A stretch of DNA of 64,000 nt from Ceriagrion tenellum (lineage: Eukaryota > Arthropoda > Insecta > Odonata > Coenagrionidae): assembly GCA_963169105.1 (NCBI GenBank), contig OY720643.1:130004041-130068040 (forward strand), given 5' to 3'. The notes beneath the pieces were generated by a model. That model saw only the letters and a list, made by a program, of their open reading frames with translations, did no database searches and had not been told where the DNA came from. Shown in pieces: positions 1 to 11,460 of the stretch. Numbering within the stretch: position 1 is the stretch's first letter; every line of letters starts with the position of its first letter. The translations under genes and the position numbers were made by a program.

Positions 1-268
1 TTGTTTGGATGTATTCGTCTGGGCCTATTCATTGCATTCTTGCACAACTACCCTGCTATATTGCATTGCTAGATACCGTTTTATTTTCCCCTTTGTGTGT
101 TGGACAAGTTACGTGCCCAAATTCGAAGAGATCGACATTCACCAAAATTTAACGAATAAATTAACTGAAGTTAGTTTTGAATCATTTAATGTAACATTTT
201 AACGAATAAAAGGTAAAAGTTAACTTTTACAAAAAGTAACGATTAAATTAAATAGTTTACTACATTTT

Positions 269-290
269 TAACGATTAATTTTAATCGTTA
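269..290. repeat. 22-bp AT-rich palindrome in a cluster of TTAACG motifs
   Basis: Two 10-base arms (TAACGATTAA and TTAATCGTTA) flank a TT centre. More copies of the half-motif lie at about 230-240 and 298-306, and TTTAACGAATAAA-like strings lie near 148 and 198. This could be a decayed transposon end or simple AT drift; nothing links it to a family. Confidence 0.5.
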
Positions 291-743
291 ATTTTTTAAA
301 TCGTTAATCCCAACTATGCTCTGTACCAATAATTTCCTTTGGGTCCTCTATTACGACCCTGGTCTGAATGACGCGAAATGCCATGATCAAGTGGCTCGAT
401 GCAGAAAAGTGCATCCATTTCTCGTACTTGCTTCGAAACTTATTGGGCATGAGTCGATTTTGAACGCTCTTGAATTTCGGGGATTGCATTTAGTTAGGTT
501 AGTGTCGTAAATTAGTTTTCATGTTGGATTATAAATGAGCGTGCTACGTTACTGCACCATATCAGTATAGATAATTAGCAATGGTCTGGAAGAGAATTTA
601 TGGCAGCTGAAATCCTGTTATAATTGTATCAGAAACAATTAATTTTAGGTCCGGATACTAAGTTCAGCTCTAAATACTCCCGTCTCCATCTCTTTATTAA
701 TAAAAATACTCTGAGTTGTAGTAGTATTTCGACTTAACGCTCT

Positions 744-1100
744 TTGACGGCTAAGGTCATCTACTTAATACCCGTGTATTGCACACACTTTTGTGAAGGT
801 TTTCCCCGATGTAAGTTTGTACGAAACAGGTCGACCATGAGAAGCGATAACGCATACCACATCCAGGAGCAACAGCACTTGGACGAATCGGAGTACAACC
901 CTTCCAAATCCGAGCCCAGCCCAACGACTCTTAATTCGGTGACTGTTCAGAGACCGGTGATTTCAACGTGGCAGACCGTTGTCCAAACAATCAGAAAATA
1001 TGTTTATTGGTTATTGTCGAAAACTCATTGTCTTCATTTCTGTTGGATTTCCCAAAAATCTCGTTGCTCTTACGTCTCGTTCGACTCGAATCTGGCTTAG
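744..1100 (+). CDS. Weak candidate exon, unrecognised
   Basis: This is an open frame of 118 codons. The middle part (from the ATG at 838 to about 1000) is polar, rich in Ser, Pro, Gln and Glu, and has a more coding-like base composition than its surroundings. An acceptor-like CAG lies at about 827-829, just before that ATG. I see no good donor site and no domain. The C-terminal third is Cys- and aromatic-rich, as expected of chance reading. It could equally be an old processed fragment. Confidence 0.12.
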   Translation: MTAKVIYLIPVYCTHFCEGFPRCKFVRNRSTMRSDNAYHIQEQQHLDESEYNPSKSEPSPTTLNSVTVQRPVISTWQTVVQTIRKYVYWLLSKTHCLHFCWISQKSRCSYVSFDSNLA

Positions 1101-1652
1101 ATTAAGTATATCACCATAAATGCAATGGAGTTAATAAATATTCCTGTGGAAGAAGTCCATTTAAGGAGGTTGGTTCGCGACTGAGCGAGTCATAATTTTA
1201 GCGGCATCCCGATTATTTAGTTATGTACATGAGCCTTTAAAAGAATACTGCTTTGATTTATAGTATGTCCAATGTAGAGGAAAGCTGAAATATCGCATTA
1301 AAAATTAATATTAAGAAGATCTCTACGAAAAGATTTTTTAATCTGATGCCAAGAATGGAGTCGTACAGCGACTATGCCTAATTAAGTAATTAGATTTATG
1401 AAACCTTTTCAACAATATATATCACCAGAAATATCTAAAAATTCATGTGAATGTTATATTACATAATTTCTCAAGTTAACCCTACATTTAAACTTATTTC
1501 AAGACTAATTAATTTCTAATTTTGGCAACGCTGTACTGAACTTTGTTGATGTCCTTAGTGACTGGTGGTGAAGTGCTTTCCTACTTTAAACACATTGAAT
1601 AAGTTCATTTTAGAAGTTCTAATAATACATATTAGTCCTTTTCAGGACTAAA

Positions 1653-1904
1653 TTGATCACTGAATGGTGTTATTGTGGAGATCATTACTATAACGCACTT
1701 TATACTTTGTTTTTGTGTATTTTAATTGCTCCTACACTACTCCTTAGAGCAATATATTGGTGTACGAGAGGTAAGGTAGCGGATTATGAAGTAGATGATG
1801 TGAGGTTCGTTCCTTTGGTATGGAATATATTTTCTTCTTTTTTCATGGTTCTTTTCACTTACATCTTTTATAAATTTTGTTTTCATCATCGTGACTTGCT
1901 TTAA
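1653..1904 (+). CDS. Unassigned small ORF with two hydrophobic stretches
   Basis: An 83-codon frame in AT-rich DNA. It reads as two hydrophobic segments (about residues 16-35 and 57-74) around a short polar loop, the shape of a small two-pass membrane protein. AT-rich DNA often yields such frames by chance. It lies 38 bases before a recognisable RTE endonuclease fragment, so it could also be transposon debris. No family is recognised. Confidence 0.12.
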   Translation: MITEWCYCGDHYYNALYTLFLCILIAPTLLLRAIYWCTRGKVADYEVDDVRFVPLVWNIFSSFFMVLFTYIFYKFCFHHRDLL

Positions 1905-1942
1905 CAATATTTTTCCCTCCAAAAAAGGTAAAAATTGGACGT

Positions 1943-2167
1943 TTGAACGAACGTTTCGTTGCCTACAGAAAATTGAATGTCAAAATTTCGATCAGATCGA
2001 CCGTTCAGATTCTAGAGATCAAAATTGTGAGAAATGATACAGAAAAAAGAGTAAATAAAGTAATTTATATAGATGATGGGCTAATGACATTAAGAATAGG
2101 AATGTTACCTAAGGTCATAATACAAGTATATATGCCTACTTCTGCCTATGACGATGAACAGACATGA
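1943..2167 (+). pseudogene. RTE-like LINE endonuclease fragment
   Basis: The frame ends in KVIIQVYMPTSAYDDEQT, which closely follows the conserved block of RTE-type apurinic endonucleases (IIQVYAPTS followed by acidic residues) in the N-terminal part of the LINE polyprotein. The preceding residues (DDGLMTLRIGMLP) fit the strand just before that block. Only about 75 codons remain. The upstream catalytic parts are missing and no reverse transcriptase follows, so this is a dead fragment. The best relative in the window is the RTE-like reverse transcriptase relic near 48.9-49.4 kb. The family call rests on motif memory. Confidence 0.55.
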
Positions 2168-2169
2168 AT

Positions 2170-4430
2170 TCAAAATCACAAAGGTATACATTAGGATTTA
2201 AAAACAACTAGTTTGTATTATTCAGAAATATTTATGATTACAAGCGTTCATTAAAGCTGTAAGTGCCGTCTTTATCAGTCGTTAAAAGTGATATTAATTA
2301 TTATTATGTGACAACAAAATGTTTTAGGAATATTTACCGGGCCTGCTTGGGTTACATGAAGCCCTTCGTTTTTTGACCAATGTTTGTCTTTTGATCGAGG
2401 TGGTACTATATTTTCAAACAAACAATTTACAGCTTCTGAAACGTGCCTCTCTGAATTGAATTACCACGGTATGTGTAAGTTCAGTTCCAGCGCTGCCACA
2501 TATATGACCGGCCACAGCTAACTACTGTCTCTCGGAGAAAATTTCGATAATAATCATTTAATTTCTCAAAAACTAAGTCGGAAACATACCTTTTTCATAA
2601 AATTCATACCTTTAATAAAATTTTTGCACTAATCAGTTTCTTAAATCCTTGTCTTTGCCATATGCGTTTTTTGGATAAACGACATGGGTTTCAAGACTCT
2701 AAATTTCTGGGATGTGGGAATTTCTGGGATGTGGTGAAGGCGTTCCCTGATGAAAGTTACTGTACTATCAAAATGTCCCTCGTTCCTGGAGCGGTAATTC
2801 GGAACGGTTTGAAACCTTGTGACAGCGATTCCATTAGTGGTGGACAGAGATCATCATGCCTCAGATGCGTCGTCCCAGGTTTCCTGTCTCTGACGTCTGC
2901 GTTATTGTTTCCTTATTTGATCCTCGTTTACAGAACCTCCGCGAAACAGAAGCACTTTTCCCTGCGCTAGAGAAAAATAATAAGATTTTTTAAGCCGCCA
3001 GCTAATTTCTCTGGGCAGTATCGCAGATGACTAAGAAATATGTAGTCGTTCTCGACAAATTCCGTTTATTCAGCGGTTAGAACAGTCATCATTGTCTCTT
3101 TTGAAACGCAGAAACACCCAGTGTACCAAAATGTTGTTGTGTCCTCCACAGAGATGGTTGATAATAGCGATATTTTGAAGTTGAAGGGGAAATGACATTT
3201 CAATTTCCGTCCATTGCTCTTCAGGTCCGGAGAATTCTGTGCATTCAGCCCTTAAGCTCGCCTGATGAACGTATCTGTCGAATTTCAGGGTTGGCTATTT
3301 ATGCAAAGCGACCGTCGCTCAGCCCATCGACCGCGGATTATTATTTTTCACGATAAGTATGTATTATGTATAGGGAAATATAAACGATCAGAAAATACAT
3401 AATTGACATAGTTCTGCCATTTTCGGGTTTAAGTATACATTACTTTAAATGATATCTTTAAAATGAGTGTATTCCAATTAAATCCCTTTTCAAAGATGTT
3501 CCCGTGATGCATAAGTGGTTGCAGCCCGTGAGCGAGGTAATGACAAAATCAATGCAATGTGATTTCATCTTCTTTTAAATTAATTATGAAGTTTTAGGTG
3601 TGAAGTAGGTACAATTGGTTCAGAAAGAAGTATTTCGTTCGCATTAGAGATAATCCCTCAGAGTTAGTAAGGTTCTGGCATTATGTGGTGGATGTTTAAA
3701 TCTTATAAGATACGCCATTGAATTAAATGCTTACATGCTTAATAAAATGCGGCAAACTGGTATCGATTAAAAATTCTCATAATTGTGATTAAAAATTAAA
3801 ACATTTATTTTTACCATATAATGTCTTTTGTTTTCGCTGTAATCGAGAATGCCTCGGGGAAGTCTTATTTTCTATCTTTTGACGGTGTTTCTGTCGTTTT
3901 GGTGGTATATTCCTTATACTTCGGTCGCGAGGCTCTTATTGACTCATCGTTTGGCCACTAACTGATCTTGTAAGCCACCCCTGAATCAGCGAACCGCTGG
4001 TAGAAACTTAAATCAGTTCCATATATATATTGCTATCTTAATCTCAGCCCTATGTTACTGTGTTTGTATTTCAGTTTCCCGTGAAATATGCGTGCAGCTT
4101 TTGCGTGCATTGTGGCGCATTTTCTAGATGATTTAGGATACTGAGATCTCACATAATATGCGCACTAGGTTTTTCTGTGTGGATTACCTGACCTCTCTGA
4201 AAATCGCCAGCCAGTTGGTTTCTCTTCATCGAGCTATGATACCATGATTCAAATGCTGTGTCGCGGCCTGGAATACTTCATGTCCTTGTAACAATCAATC
4301 TGGCGATGATTTTATTTTGGAACGGCATACTCTACATCTGTGAGTCGACTCGTGGTAATATCGATTTATTGCGAGGTATCGCAGGAAGCAGTCCTCTAAG
4401 CCCTTGCTCTTTTATCATCTCAATTAGCCT
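2170..4430. other. No recognisable gene or repeat
   Basis: This is low-GC unique-looking sequence with stops in all frames. A 102-codon frame at 2662-2970 has no recognisable domain and no splice context, and I treat it as chance. Confidence 0.55.
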
Positions 4431-5400
4431 TGCAAAGCATCACTCCCTCCCTCCCTCCCTAACCCCCCCCCCCCTCATCCCACTCGTTCGCCGCCTCTAT
4501 CCCTCATAAATGTGCCTCCCGACCTTCCCCTCCTGCCCCCCCCCCCGCCCCTCCCACCTAACTCCTTCCCCCTCTTTCCCCCGCCACTGGGCCACGCTTC
4601 GCGGAGCACCCACCAGGTGGCACTGGTGCCGTGTCGGCCGCCGTCGACTGCCATTTGGACGGCTTGCTTAGTCCGCATCGGCGACCGACTTGCGATGTGC
4701 ATGGCAGCGATTTTCCGGGCGTACCGCAGGGGACGAGCGTTGGTCCTCTGTATTTCTTCCGCGGCCGCTGTGCTCCCGTCTTCTCGGTATAGGCACCCCG
4801 CTCTGCTGCACCCGCTCTAAGTCATGGGTGAACACAATATCCATCTCTTCGAGTGTTTTGCAAGCTACGTCTTTCGATTCGAGTATCCGCGTGTCAGAAG
4901 TAGCCGATACGACCCGCCAATGGTCGTAATGGGGAGTGCGCTGTTTTAATCGCAAATGATTCAAAATGACATAATCTCGACTGCTCTGGGAAAGTTTATG
5001 TGGCGTATGTCCGTCGCTGTATCTGCGACCGAAAATGACGCAACGCCGAGGAGGGGGTGCCTGGTGCTTCTTCGGACTGTTGGAGATGCAGTGTCGGCCT
5101 GGTCGACTGATGTAATGTGCTCGTTCTGGACGTGGAAGGACGGTTCGCAGAGGCTGGTGGCGGCTCTGATGCGCCCCCGTATCTGGTGGTCATCGTGGGG
5201 TGGAGCGTCGCTCTCAGACGAGGTGTACCCGGGTCGGGGAAGGTCCCTCCTTGCTGGAGGTTTGCGGTGGAGGCTTCCCTGGAAGGAGAGGAGAACGGAC
5301 GGATCACGGAGGGATTTACGTCCCCTTTCGTTGATGATTTGAAATGCTCACGCGTATTTCGACGGGAAGTGTTTTAGCCGTGTAATGGAGGGGTAATGCC
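4430..5400. other. GC- and CpG-rich segment with C-runs
   Basis: A run of C-rich simple sequence (about 4440-4580) leads into roughly 800 bases of raised GC and many CpGs. Overlapping frames are open on both strands, which is what CpG-rich DNA does by chance. No domain is visible in any of them. The segment could be a CpG-rich regulatory region; it holds a perfect CTCF consensus at 4610. Confidence 0.4.
4610..4623 (+). promoter_or_regulatory. Perfect match to the CTCF core consensus
   Basis: CCACCAGGTGGCAC fits the 14-position animal CTCF core CCASYAGRKGGCAS at every position. It sits at the edge of a GC-rich segment. A match to a consensus does not prove binding. A chance match of this quality is uncommon but not impossible in 64 kb. 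Confidence 0.4.
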
Positions 5401-7200
5401 TTTCCCTCAGCCTTCGAAATTTCTTCTACATTTATTACCAGAAAAGGGAATATAGCACGTTCGTAAATTCTATCATCGTTTTTATGCGCAGAAAAGCACG
5501 GTTCCCATGCTTTCTGTTACGGCTTCAAAGTACTCGCGGGGGAGGAATTGTTCTGCTTTTCGGTGATGCCAGTCACTTATTCACTCATTCATTCACTGTG
5601 TCTGTCTCTTGTGGCATCAGATGGCATTGAGAGAACTTCGCTTAGGTAAGAGTGACGATACTTCCCACGAGAGTTATCTCCACTCTAGTTCGTAAAGCCA
5701 CAGAGGAATTATCTCGCTTTAATATCCTGAGGGTTTTAATATTTGCATTGGCCATTCTTATGCTTTGTTGAATTATTTCGAATTTTGTCTGTGAATCAGG
5801 CGAATGTAGAGCAGACGCCTTTTAAGGGTTGGAATAAGGAATGGGTTTGGGATGCCAGTTACGGATGTGTTATGATTCAACTAATTCTGTGCTCTAAGGA
5901 TGAACAAGAAAGTGTGTCGACTTCGCTCTTTTGTGTCTTCTTTAGTCGTTTGCTTTCGTAGGAGGCTTTCGAGATTACAGGATGGAGCAATGGCCAAAAT
6001 GTTGAATTTGCATTTTTTACCCGCCCAGATTTCCTCGAGTGGGTGAAAAATGTATTTGGTCGCCTTTTATTTCCTTGTGTTTGCTGCTTGCGGTTTCCCT
6101 TGTTCATTTTTTTCCTCAGTGATTTCCACCCCTCTACCGCTAACTAGTAACTGTCGACGAAGTTTGCTCTCATATTTTGTATGCCTTTGAGTGTGTGCAC
6201 GTGATTTTTCTTAACTGGGTAAACTGTTGCCGTGTCTGCGGTGGCGTAGTGTGCCCGTCGACCGCCGCTGGCGGCAGCTTTGGAAATAGATCTCTCTTGT
6301 TATTCACTTGGGCTGATGACCCACCTTACAGCGCATGACTAACCCCCTTTTCCCTTCACGTGAGAAAAACGCCTCAAGATCCGTCCCTCAAGTTTCGTTT
6401 CGTCTCCACCGCACTCCTTCCTCACTTCCTTCATTCCCTCCCCTCTTCCGCCTGATTCGTCTTCGTATGAACCATGGGTAGCTATGTGAGCAAAACTATA
6501 TCGTCCTGTAAGTTTAGATTTGCTTGGAGCATTTCTCTATTTACTCCCATTTAGGTCGTCCGGTAATGATATTATTAACTGTGTGGTTATCTCGTCCATA
6601 ACTCTGAGCTGGTGCGATGCGTTTTTCTCATCGCTCTTTTGACGAGTGGTTATGGTTGGAAATGGTGCAGTTGTCATTTTTGGCTGTTTTATTTTTCATT
6701 TAAATAAGACTTAGTGTACGTCGCTCGTAGTTATTAGCGCAAATAATCCTTTTTAACAATCGTATATACGTGTTCGGAACTGCATTCAAGAGCAGAACCC
6801 GACGTGAAGTACGTTGCGTAGTGCATCGGAAATTTTACTATCCTCTTCTGTAATTTTTCTTCGAGTGCATTATTTATGCACGAAATGTAGGGCATAATTA
6901 ATTCATCGTACTAGTTTGTGGCGATCGCGATGGAGGTATTCTAAAACCTGGGATGATTTATACCAGAAGTGGTTCCCGTTATTAAATTGTCCCTTATCTC
7001 GGTCGCTGACCCTTCTCAACTAGGTGGTGTCAGTTTCTCCCGCCGCGCAAAGCCTCCCTCTCTCGTTCTCACCTCCTAGCTCTTGGTTTGTCGTCTTCGA
7101 AGCAGTCAAGTGTTAACGCGAGTTGATTCTGGGCCTTGATTCTTGGATTCTGGAGAAAGCTTCGTCGACTTTATTTAGACTTCCTTAAGACCGCTTATTT
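5400..7200. other. No recognisable gene
   Basis: Mixed-composition sequence with short CpG-rich islands near 6235-6290 and 7020-7100. Short frames on both strands carry no recognisable domains. Confidence 0.55.
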
Positions 7201-7229
7201 CGAGGCAGTTGCTGCACGCACCTAGGTGT

Positions 7230-7412
7230 CTCTCTTTTTACAAGAAGGGTACCTCACCCCTTTTACAAGAAGGGCACCTCACCCCTTTTACGAGAAGGGC
7301 ACCTCATCCCTTTTACAAGCAGGGCACCTCACCCCATTTACAAGAAGGGCACCTTTTGCGCACAAGAAGGCGCGGGGAGAGGTGCCCTTTTACGAGAAGG
7401 GCACCTCACCCC
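7230..7412. repeat. 25-bp GC-rich minisatellite
   Basis: About five head-to-tail copies of a 25-base unit containing ACAAGAAGGGCACCTCACCC run from about 7237 to 7360. They are followed by a diverged stretch holding one inverted partial copy (GAGGTGCCCTT at about 7379) and a further direct copy. Because 25 is not a multiple of 3, consecutive units read in all three frames. This explains the overlapping open frames here, which are not genes. Confidence 0.85.
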
Positions 7413-7429
7413 GCGCCGCTCGGAAAACA

Positions 7430-8900
7430 CTCGCGGCGCTCGTCTCTTGGCCCCAGTCATTGTTGGGCTGCATCTAGCCACGATATTTTGGTCTGCCGTC
7501 TCACGCGTTTTATTTTAAGCCGACTCGTGCCTTTGGTCTTGCGTATCCAATTGCGTCTTCCGTGTTTTTAATAATTTCTTGAAAATCAGTCCGTCCTAAT
7601 GGTTCGACTTTGACCAAGCTGTACTATATCTGTATAAAAAATGCGTGTCGTTTTTGGTGGCAGTGGATGGCCGGAATATGTTCATTTCGGAAGTGAAATA
7701 CTCCGTCTGAGCTACCTTGGTTCGCCAATGCGGGAGGCGACCTGCAGCCGAGGTCGTTTGCGCCCACTAAAGATACGTGGATAGAGTAAGGAAATATGGA
7801 GGAAAGGCGAAGATGAAACCGGTCGTCATTTCGCATAGCGAAAGAGTCCTCAGTTGAATGTCCCATCCTACTGTCTGAATGTTGCACGTGAAGTTCTCTC
7901 CACATTATGTTCTAGGAGGGATTGGAAATCCTCTTCCTTGCGAATGTTTTAAATCGAAACCGGGCCTTCGGGATGGGGAGCCACGACTCTAGTCGCGTTG
8001 AATTACCTTTTCAACGAGAGCAGGCATTTGTTGGGATCCCCCCTGCGATCGGCGTGCGTATCCTTCCCGTAATTTGTTCGAATGAAGTTTTAAAACGATC
8101 ATTGTCGGGTTATCCTTTAGCCGCTGGAAAAAAAGCTTTAATAATCAGTGATGATGGATCGAGGTGTGTGCTGCAGTGGAGTGTCGTAATGAAGGTTGAT
8201 TGTCTTCATTCCCCATCGCTCTAAGTCGCTGCTGGTTTTTTTTCGCGTTATATCCCCTTCTTATAAGGTATCAAGTCAACGTCGCCATTGCAAAACTGAC
8301 ATGAGCGGCTTACTTAAACTGCACTCCAATGTACTTGATGGGTCTGTCGTTTCGTTGCTGTCCCATTAATGGAACGCATCTCGCAGCTCTGTTAAATTTG
8401 GGCTATGTATTCATGTGTGAATTTTCCACTGAGGAATGATTCGCACTTATGTAAACTTGCGGGTGACTCAAAAAAAGTAACGCCGCAGCCTGTTCCGTTT
8501 TCCTCAACATTCGTGGGGTGTATTTCGTTTGATTTGCCGTCGACCGTCAAATATTCCATCATTAATTTTTATGGTTTCCCTCTTATTCATTGTTCATTCG
8601 TTCGCGTTAGGAGTCGTTGCCGTGGTTACTCGTGGCGGAATTCTATTAGGTATTCTTTTCAAGTCCGCTCTGGACCACTCTTGTTTCGATATTACTGGCA
8701 GACGCGGAGGGTAACTGAAGGTATGATGAAGGATATCCTGCTTTGGATTCACGAAACGAAGTATAAAATCACAGACTTGGTGACGTATATACATACCAAT
8801 CACACCGTTCCCTTCCGGGGTAGGCACATTCACAAAGTTTCACACACAAATACATATTTGTACACCTAACTCTGCTTCAATAATTTCCTCCAATGCGAGG
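7430..8900. other. No recognisable gene
   Basis: A frame at 8405-8869 (154 codons) is open but has no domain and overlaps other chance frames. A short (CA)n-like stretch lies near 8840-8855. Confidence 0.5.
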
Positions 8901-8906
8901 GAGGAG

Positions 8907-8972
8907 AGGCGGTGTCCAATAGGATGCTCCTCACCCCCGCCCTTTTGTTTCGTCAGCCATTTGAGCGAATCG
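8907..8972 (+). repeat. 66-bp direct repeat, copy 1
   Basis: The segment starting AGGCGGTGTCCAAT and ending TTTGAGCGAATCG recurs 410 bases downstream (9317-9382) with a handful of substitutions. The flanks do not match, so this is a short dispersed repeat or an old local duplication. Confidence 0.75.
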
Positions 8973-9316
8973 GTGACGTATATGGTGCTTCAAAATATAT
9001 ATATATACGTTGAGTGTCGGTATAACTACTCGAAAGAGATCGTTATAATGCCATGTCGAAGGGGAAAGAGGCCAAAAATGTGTTGAAGACCCCTAATTGA
9101 ACTCCATGGAGACTTCCTCAAGATAAACGCCAAGGATTTACACTCATTTTGTGATTGTTTCCCCTTGATGGTGATTTTAGGCGCATCCATTCACGGTTCT
9201 CATTTGAGCTTCGTAGCAGCTGCGGTGAGGCTTCGCCGAGTTGCCTCGACAGCACTGGGTTGCGTAAATCCTGTATTCGCTTGATCGCGACAGCCCTCGA
9301 ACGCGCAGGTAAGGTT

Positions 9317-9382
9317 AGGCGGTGTCCAATGGGGTGCCCCTCACCCCCGCCATATTGGTTCGTCACCCATTTGAGCGAATCG
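9317..9382 (+). repeat. 66-bp direct repeat, copy 2
   Basis: Second copy of the block at 8907. Both keep CCTCACCCCCGCC in the middle and TTTGAGCGAATCG at the end. The block is short, GC-rich and non-coding. Confidence 0.75.
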
Positions 9383-11060
9383 TCACACACTTCACTTCCT
9401 CTTCTCCCCCCTCTCCTCTTCCATTTGGTTCTTCAGAGGTGCTTCCGCCATCAAACGAGTTAGTGTCATTTTGTTCACGTGGTGCCCACTAGTGGAGAAA
9501 CTTCCCCCACCCCCCCCCCTCCGTCTAATGTGAACAGCAAAATGTAACCTTTCATCGGTTGCGAGTCGAAATTGATTTTATATGCTCATGACTGGGAAAC
9601 TAGGGAAGAAATGATATGTTTTCAATATATTATAAATGCCGTATTCGAGAAAAACCAAATATAAGAAGAAAAAAAATGCAGAATTTTCAATAATGAAATG
9701 ACGTTTCTCACACTCATTTTGTGAAATATTGGCCAATAACCGAATTCAATAATTTCGTAGAAATGGCGTTGAAGTCGGCTCCTATAGCTGGAAAAAGTTC
9801 TCATTAAAATATTTTCCGGGATATCAAGTACCTTAATTTAGGTGTTGACACATACAATGGCAGAAAGTTGACACATACAATGGCAGAAAGCAGGTTTTTT
9901 AAATCGGTTTAACGAATACGTTGAATTTATGTGTTTTCACTCCCGCAGTGTCAGTGGAACGTCAGTAAGGTACCTTAAGAAGGGAGCCTACTTCATTTCA
10001 CAGGGGGGGGGGGGGGAGGTGATGGTCTGCCTTTAGAAGCTGTCTTGCAAGCAGGAGGGAAAGTAATAAATGTCTTCCTGAGGCTAGACTTATTTGCTGT
10101 CTGCTTTCCTCCTGGGTAACTTAGCGCCGCACAGTGTCACTTGCCCGAAATTAAATAGCACGAAATGATTAAGTTAATAATCATACCATTCACTAGTAAA
10201 TATCTGGAGTTCCAAAAACATATCAACAAGTCATACGTTCCTGTTGTCCATACAATTTTGTATTGGCCTTTGTAGGTTAGAAAATAGCAACTGATCACTA
10301 TTAAAACAGGCTAAAAATTGTCATTTAAGTTTTTCCGTTGATGAAGCTTTGTAGATTCCATTCTTAATTGCTTCCGTCACGTAAAGTAATTCTCGAAACA
10401 TAGCAGACAACATAGCGAGACGTGGTAAATGTTGGCTACCCAAAACGTTGTAACTTACTTAGAACAGCTTTTGCAACTAAATTAAGTTCTCCTTTTTGCA
10501 CTCTATGCGCATTCTTACTTAGGTACCTTTGATTTTGCCCCCTATGATGGGAATAGCAATGCATCAAACCCAGTGATGTGGTTTTCGGTCTCTGCTCTCA
10601 TCTAAAGAACATATTGGCGTTTCAGATCTTTCTCATCAGATGGCGCAGCGGTCCGGCAGTTACTTCTCTCCGCTTTATCCTCGTAAAAAACAGGTGATAT
10701 TTCAGCGTCTGGGTGAAAGCGGAGGTCAAAATGAAATTGGGGGAGGCACACGGCCATGAATCCTCACGCACAAAGGTAAAGAAAGAACAGGAGTGCACGG
10801 GAAGTGTATTGTGCCGAGTGGTCGTAACATGCGCCTCGGGAGACGTAAGCCGGAGGTGCCGGCTTAAGACGTATCAACTGTTATGGCGGAATCGGCTTCA
10901 AGAGTCGAGGGGAATGTCGCCTCCATATTTTACTCTAACCTCCACGTGGGTCACGAGTGGGCACGAGGTCGCTTTCGTGCGTCTGCCGCGGGTTCTCTGT
11001 TGCTTACGAAATCGACGACCGAGTCCGAGGTGCCTCTCGGCCCGGAGCGTTGTCTTTGGT
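9383..11060. other. Mostly AT-rich stretch without a recognised gene
   Basis: Contains a poly(C) run near 9508 and a poly(G) run near 10003-10017. The frame at 10713-11165 ends inside a LINE tail relic and is not a gene. A CTCF-like CAGATGGCGCAG lies at 10637-10648. Confidence 0.5.
9844..9889 (+). repeat. Exact 23-bp tandem duplication
   Basis: Two adjacent identical copies of GTTGACACATACAATGGCAG plus AAA. Such a perfect two-unit array usually reflects a recent slippage or repair event. Confidence 0.9.
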
Positions 11061-11062
11061 TT

Positions 11063-11112
11063 CATCTACGTCATACCCTGCAAGCCACCCAAAGGGTGTG
11101 TGGCAGGGGGGG
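11063..11112 (-). repeat. Relic of the CR1/jockey-like LINE 3' tail
   Basis: The string reads CATCTACG, then TACCCTGCAAGCCACC, then GTGTGTGGCAGGGGG. It is the same tail found at 24.2 kb next to the LINE reverse transcriptase and at 57.6 kb. Here only the last 50 bases of the tail remain. Confidence 0.7.
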
Positions 11113-11254
11113 TTTCGGTCATTCAAGAACCATCTTCACTTGATCATGCCCCCATCTCATCTTAAGCCTATCGCATAATTTTCTGACGATTGTCCACGGA
11201 TGTCCTGCCGCGAACCCAAGCCAGCGGCAACGACGCGGATCCTCCCTGATCTCA

Positions 11255-11457
11255 AGGCCGCTTTACAAGGTACATTTTATTGTACAAACGAATGTATCAT
11301 AGAATGTACAAGAAACTGAATGCAATTACAGCAGATTCTATTTCCCGTTAAGTCATTCGTCCAATCATGCAATTTGCCGCTTTACACGGTACGATTTCCT
11401 TCATGAAGGAATTTGTACATTGGTTTGTACAATAAAATGTACCGTGTAAAGCGGCCT
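11255..11457. mobile_element. 203-bp MITE, copy 1
   Basis: The terminal inverted repeats are about 42 bases long, starting AGGCCGCTTTACA at the left and ending TGTAAAGCGGCCT at the right. The element is flanked by TCA on both sides (11252-11254 and 11458-11460), a 3-bp target duplication. There is no coding capacity. A second copy of exactly 203 bp lies inverted at 40851-41053, flanked by TTA. Three-base duplications with a T-N-A pattern fit PIF/Harbinger-type non-autonomous elements, but the superfamily is an inference. Confidence 0.85.
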
Positions 11458-11460
11458 TCA

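Larger units (their letters stand above)
1..1640. other. AT-rich stretch without a recognised gene
   Basis: No coding region here can be matched to a family. The first 310 bases are strongly AT-rich and repeat short motifs built on TTAACGATTAA and its complement. The rest is ordinary low-GC sequence with scattered stops in all frames. Confidence 0.6.

Noticed and set aside
7230..7412. CRISPR-like direct repeats
   Set aside because: Units are contiguous with no unique spacers and the genome is eukaryotic; it is a minisatellite.
7209..7571. Repetitive-protein ORF (120 codons)
   Set aside because: It arises from the 25-bp minisatellite, which is open in all frames.
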